From Crotophaga sulcirostris (lineage: Eukaryota > Chordata > Aves > Cuculiformes > Crotophagidae): DNA of 64,000 bases. The translations under genes were made by a program, and so were the position numbers. Positions 61,501 to 64,000 of the stretch are shown here, piece by piece; the first letter of the stretch is position 1; each line of letters begins with the position of its first letter. The stretch spans positions 1,412,909 through 1,476,908 of the forward strand of contig VYZB01000213.1 of assembly GCA_013397455.1 (NCBI GenBank), given 5' to 3'. Under the pieces are notes generated by a model. The model was not told the DNA's origin. It searched no databases and saw only the letters and a list, made by a program, of their open reading frames with translations.

Positions 61501-62340
61501 GTAAACTTTTTTAGGTCACTGAGCAAAGCCTGATCCATTAAAGTCCTTCCCCTATTCTCTGTGGACTGAGTGAATCATGCAGCTGGAAACTGTTCCTTTG
61601 GTCTTTGTACCAGCTTTCTGGGTACAGGAGAGGAGCATCATCACAAAAGAGACCTCTGCTTATGTCTTCCCCATTGTATAGTGCCTGGAAAATTTGCTTA
61701 AGAGGCAGGAGGACCTGCAAATTCAGATGGTGACCCCGAGCACTGTTGTCACCCAGCTCAGAAGGGTCCTGTAGCCACTGTGCAGGAATACTTGTTGTCC
61801 TGCTCTCCCGCAGTTTCCCATCCTCCCAGTCTGCTGAAGAATGGGGCTTTTGGAAAGCTGCATCTCTTCACAGCTCTGATTTACAGCCTCATTCCATGTT
61901 GTATAGTGTCTCTGGAGAGGTAATAAACCATGGGCAAAGACTTGGTAGAGGGCAAAGCAGGAGCTTCTTCAAGTGGTTTCACTACTAGCAGAAACATAAT
62001 GCGAAATTATTTCCTAAAGGATATTTAATAGATGTGAATCACGGTGGAAGAAGATGCCTAATTCTGGAGAAATTCCTACTACCTATCTTTGGCAGCACTC
62101 CGCCCTTGCCATTGGGAATCCACTTTCAGCCCCTTGACATGTGTTGCATTGGGAACATCTAACTTCCACTGCACATTTTACTGGACAACAGGGTGGTAAA
62201 GTCCTTTGCAAATGTTGCCTGTGGATGATAAACTAAAAACAAAAAGGGACGACAGAGGAAGAAGGGGAACAGAGCAGTCATTTAGCACAAAATCAAGACA
62301 CTAGGAAGAAAATTAATCAATGCTCGAAGGAATGTGAAGA
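58561..62340. other. Anonymous AT-rich DNA
   Basis: No gene or clear transposon. Imperfect direct repeat AAGTGAAGAAAGAACTTCAG / AAGTGAAGAAAGCTC at about 59439-59474. The short frames near 61150-61988 lack motifs. Confidence 0.45.
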
Positions 62341-62352
62341 AGAAATGAAATC

Positions 62353-63860
62353 TTTAATTGTTTATACTCTGAGGCTAGGAGCCCGGTTAGTAAACAAGAA
62401 TTGGAATGGCTCATTTATGAGCATGAATTAGTCCTCATTGGTATTACTGAGACTTGAGTGGGTGATCTGCATGACTGAAATGTTGAAATCACTGGTTGTA
62501 ATCTATTTAGGAAAGATGAAGAGAGGAGAAGGAATGAAAAATGACACCTCATGTCAAAAATTGCATTACCTCTTTCTAAATGCTGACAGTGTAGAAGTGA
62601 TCAATATTGAAGGCTTATGGGTGAATATTTAATGGACAAAGTGCAAAGAACCAACTGGGATTTGCTCCAGGTTACCATATTGCGGCAGGAAGACAGGTGC
62701 TCAGCTGAGTACCTGGCTATAATGCAGAAGGAATAATCGGCTGTGTTATTAGAGGGACTTCAGTTTGAGTGACATATGCTAAGGAGATTCTGATGCCAGT
62801 GTTAAAAGTTTTCTAGAATTTCAAAAAGTTTTAGGTGAAAAATTCTAGCATATTTCTAGGTAGAAAATCATGGTTACATTAATGCTAACTCCTAGCACTG
62901 TTTATGTATTGGTTTATATGGGTTGATTTCAGAGAGCTGATAGCAATTAAGACCTATATTAAATGGAAAAAAAAAAAAAAGAGTACCACAATATAATGAG
63001 CATACATTGAAGCAGGAGCTGTAGAAAATAGATAAAGGAAACAAAAGTGAAAGAATACACAGTCATTTCATATGGACCTCACCAGATTCCAGCAAATCAA
63101 GATGAATCAATTACAAAAGTGAAAAGGCAGTAAGACCTACCATGGTTGTTAAGGTCAATAGGAAGAGAGACTATCACAGCTTTTTAAAAGGATATTAAAA
63201 GCAAATAAAATGAAAAGTACAATATTGGCTTTGTACTAGCAGATGGGAATCACAGAATAAAGAATAATAATGCAGGCAAGCCACATATGTGCAGTGCACA
63301 GCTCTGTTCTGTGTTCAGGAGGGGAAAAAGAAGAAATTTTATCATAAGGTAATGTTGATGTACTTTCCATTCCAATGGTCACTCCAGAGAATTAAAAGGC
63401 AGTTACTAAGAGCACACATTTCCAAATAAAAAAGTCCAGATGATATTCATTGAGGAGTTTTAGAAAAACCTAGCAAAGAAATTCTCTGAACCATTAATGT
63501 TGATTTTCAATAAAAGAAGGAGCAGCAGAAAAGCCCCAGAGAAAAGGAGGAAAGCTAATGTTGTGCCAAGATTTTAAAGGGGTAAATGAGATGACCTGGA
63601 CAATTATATACCTGTCAGTCTAACATTGATCTGAAGCAAAAGGATGAAACAGCTGAGAGAAGACTCAATTAATAAAGAATTAAATGAGGGTAGTATAATT
63701 AATGCTGATCAACATAAGTTTATGGAAAAGAGATCTTGTCAAGCTAACTTGATGGCTTTTATTGATGAGATTTCAAGTTTGGATGGTAATGGTAACTGTG
63801 TTGGTTTAAAAAGTTTAAATTTTTTTGAGCTCTTTCTGATGACCATTTGATTAAGACAAC
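62353..63860 (+). mobile_element. Ancient CR1/L3-type LINE ORF2, endonuclease and RT remnants
   Basis: At 62353-62540 the plus strand encodes the CR1 endonuclease start at reduced identity: SKQELEWLIYEHELVLIGIT with an ET end, then a stop where the WW is expected, and an ITGCNLFRKDEERRR block. At 63430-63600 the reverse-transcriptase entry block follows (PDDIH, KANVVP, NYIPVSLT), then NADQHKFMEKRSCQANLMAF at about 63700-63760, equal to the [16 protein letters not shown] block of the intact copy at 32397. The segment between (about 62560-63430) is too decayed to read. The low identity and numerous stops mark it as much older than the 31-kb CR1. It probably continues past the window end. Confidence 0.85.
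63644..63850 (+). pseudogene. Ancient LINE reverse-transcriptase fragment
   Basis: A 68-codon open stretch containing MKQLREDSINKEL, then ADQHKFMEKRSCQANLMAFI and DEISSLDGNG, recognisable as the finger/palm entry of CR1-type reverse transcriptase. Motif A (DF.KAFD) should follow but has decayed. It is not a working gene. Confidence 0.85.
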
Positions 63861-64000
63861 TAGAATGATAAAAAGTCAACATAGAGCATATCAACTTAGT
63901 CACAAAGGTAGCTAACCGATATGTGTCAAATTGTAATTTTAAATTGAAAGCAACCACTGAATGTGTCAATAGCACCTTGCGCTGCCATTTTAATTATTTC

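Noticed and set aside
1..64000. CRISPR arrays, operons, tRNA/rRNA genes
   Set aside because: No regularly spaced repeats, no cloverleaf-type sequences and no prokaryotic gene packing; the window is vertebrate nuclear DNA.

Overview
This is vertebrate nuclear DNA, most probably from a bird. The bulk is AT-rich and non-coding. It carries several CR1 LINE copies ending in the CR1 3' signature (ATTCTATG/ATTCTGTG-type octamers, read here as CATAGAATCA or CACAGAATCA at the low-coordinate end of minus-strand copies). It also carries avian-type ERVL-like LTRs whose 3' ends read GGTTAAACC..ACA. There is no bacterial-style gene organisation, no operon, no CRISPR array and no tRNA or rRNA gene that I can see. 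Almost all open frames in the window are chance frames or pieces of retrotransposons.

The best evidence for a host gene is on the minus strand. A 150-nt segment (27183 to 27034) is open for 49 codons, ends at a consensus donor (GTGAGT) and starts at an AG. A short last exon (23618 to 23579) follows a strong polypyrimidine acceptor and ends in a stop codon, with an AATAAA signal about 400 bp further on. A possible preceding exon ends near 41101. The reading phase agrees at both predicted junctions. I do not recognise the protein. If the model is right, the window holds the 3' end of a gene with introns of about 3.4 and 14 kb, and much of the sequence above 41.3 kb may also be intron.

Layout: 1-16.9 kb is anonymous AT-rich DNA with simple repeats, an assembly gap inside a trinucleotide repeat (4249-4298) and two GC-elevated patches (about 3.6-4.15 kb and 13.0-13.3 kb). 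16.9-28.3 kb holds two old CR1 tails and the candidate 3' exons. 28.27-28.98 kb is the edge of a retroviral LTR running into a 530-bp gap. 29.58-30.12 kb is an LTR copy. 31.15-34.0 kb is a 2.8-kb, 5'-truncated, inactivated CR1 on the minus strand. 34-42 kb is anonymous apart from the possible upstream exon. 42.0-45.0 kb holds two CR1 fragments and a solo LTR with a clean 5-bp target duplication. 46.0-47.4 kb has polypyrimidine, C-run and polypurine tracts. 52.77-53.50 kb is a 727-bp LTR on the minus strand. 54.5-54.9 kb is a decayed CR1 tail. 58.1-58.6 kb is a GC-elevated patch that may be regulatory. 62.35-63.9 kb is a very old CR1/L3-type element on the plus strand, reaching towards the window end.

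I found no new multi-gene system. The leads worth following are the unrecognised candidate gene, its tandem splice acceptor, and the transposon structures.
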